64,000 bases of DNA, from positions 33,312 to 97,311 of the forward strand of contig CADBBK010000005.1 in assembly GCA_902792895.1 (NCBI GenBank). The letters are read 5' to 3'. The notes under the pieces are model-generated. The model worked only from the letters and a program-made list of their open reading frames with translations. It made no database searches and was not told the DNA's origin. A program made the translations under genes and the position numbers. Positions 63,929-64,000 of this stretch are shown here, piece by piece. Each line of letters begins with the position of its first letter. The stretch's first letter is position 1. This stretch comes from an uncultured Bacteroidales bacterium. GTDB taxonomy: Bacteria; Bacteroidota; Bacteroidia; Bacteroidales; Muribaculaceae.

Positions 63929-64000
63929 TTAATCAGTTTTGAAGAGAATATGCATATAGTTCCCATTCTCATAGCCGAAGCGCTGTATGAGAGTGGAACC
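63929..64000 (-). CDS. C-terminal end of a gene cut by the window edge
   Basis: On the minus strand an open frame enters from position 64000 and ends at a TAA at 63929-63931, giving 23 residues (LIQRFGYENGNYMHILFKTD at the end). The sequence reads as a plausible protein C-terminus. The family cannot be judged from this fragment. Confidence 0.45.
   Translation of the reverse strand, partial: GSTLIQRFGYENGNYMHILFKTD

Noticed and set aside
1-64000. tRNA, rRNA, integrase or transposase genes that would mark the cluster as a recent island
   Set aside because: None was found on reading the window, so horizontal transfer of the cluster rests only on gene content and uneven base composition.

Overview
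The window is about 64 kb of chromosome from a member of the Bacteroidales. Muribaculaceae- or Prevotella-like gut lineages are plausible, but the sequence alone does not fix the family. The basis is: repeated promoters of the Bacteroidetes form (-33 TTTG, 18-21 bases, -7 TAnnTTTG) with no strong Shine-Dalgarno sites; C10 (streptopain-type) peptidases with dockerin-like tails; a type IX secretion plug protein; a YARHG protein; and the neighbouring ftsK and lolA-like genes. No tRNA, rRNA or CRISPR array was seen.

Layout. 1-1882: orphan secreted protein and a small ORF with an in-frame amber stop. 1883-8824: dnaE, trxA and the B12-dependent ribonucleotide reductase nrdJ, whose promoter is bracketed by a perfect 12-bp inverted repeat. 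8885-11752: lipoprotein, DUF1963 protein and a GH29 fucosidase with a tandemly duplicated upstream region. 12222-35087: an 11-gene + strand cluster lying between minus-strand genes. 35173-44572: DUF445, lolA-like, ftsK, then trkH, trkA, dxs and a small membrane protein. 44707-48688: two C10 peptidases and a MerR regulator. 48813-53827: alaS, a Ca/Na antiporter and the T9SS plug protein. 53912-57490: nspC and a UvrD/PcrA helicase. 57570-62630: a five-gene operon of secreted proteins of unknown role. 62727-64000: an HsdR-N-like orphan, a GNAT acetyltransferase and a truncated C-terminus.

The main point of interest is 12222-35087. In order it encodes: (A) a polytopic SEDS (FtsW/RodA)-like protein with a large extracytoplasmic N-terminal domain; (B) a membrane protein with a coiled coil; (C) a P-loop GTPase-like protein; (D) a 1,099-residue protein with one membrane segment, possibly GAP1-like; (E) a class B penicillin-binding-protein-like transpeptidase with SxxK, SxD and KTGT motifs; (F) a small membrane protein with HExxH; (G) a proline-rich-tailed protein; (H) a BrxL-like AAA+ ATPase lacking the Lon-like C-terminal domain; then, behind its own promoter, (I) a protein-kinase-like domain fused to a Ppx/GppA-like domain, (J) a protein with a HEPN-like helical C-terminus, and (K) a KGGVGR-type ParA-like ATPase with a second P-loop. 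My inference is that this is an NTP-regulated system that couples nucleotide or phosphate signalling and invader- or stress-sensing ATPases to a private SEDS-transpeptidase cell-wall synthase. I do not recognise it as a described system. Defence and envelope-stress roles are both open.

Repeats are also notable. Heptamer arrays (CCTAACN)n form the 3' ends of two unrelated genes. A GAGACGCAA-type palindrome occurs twice, once between 17-bp direct repeats at the start of gene F and once as a terminator.
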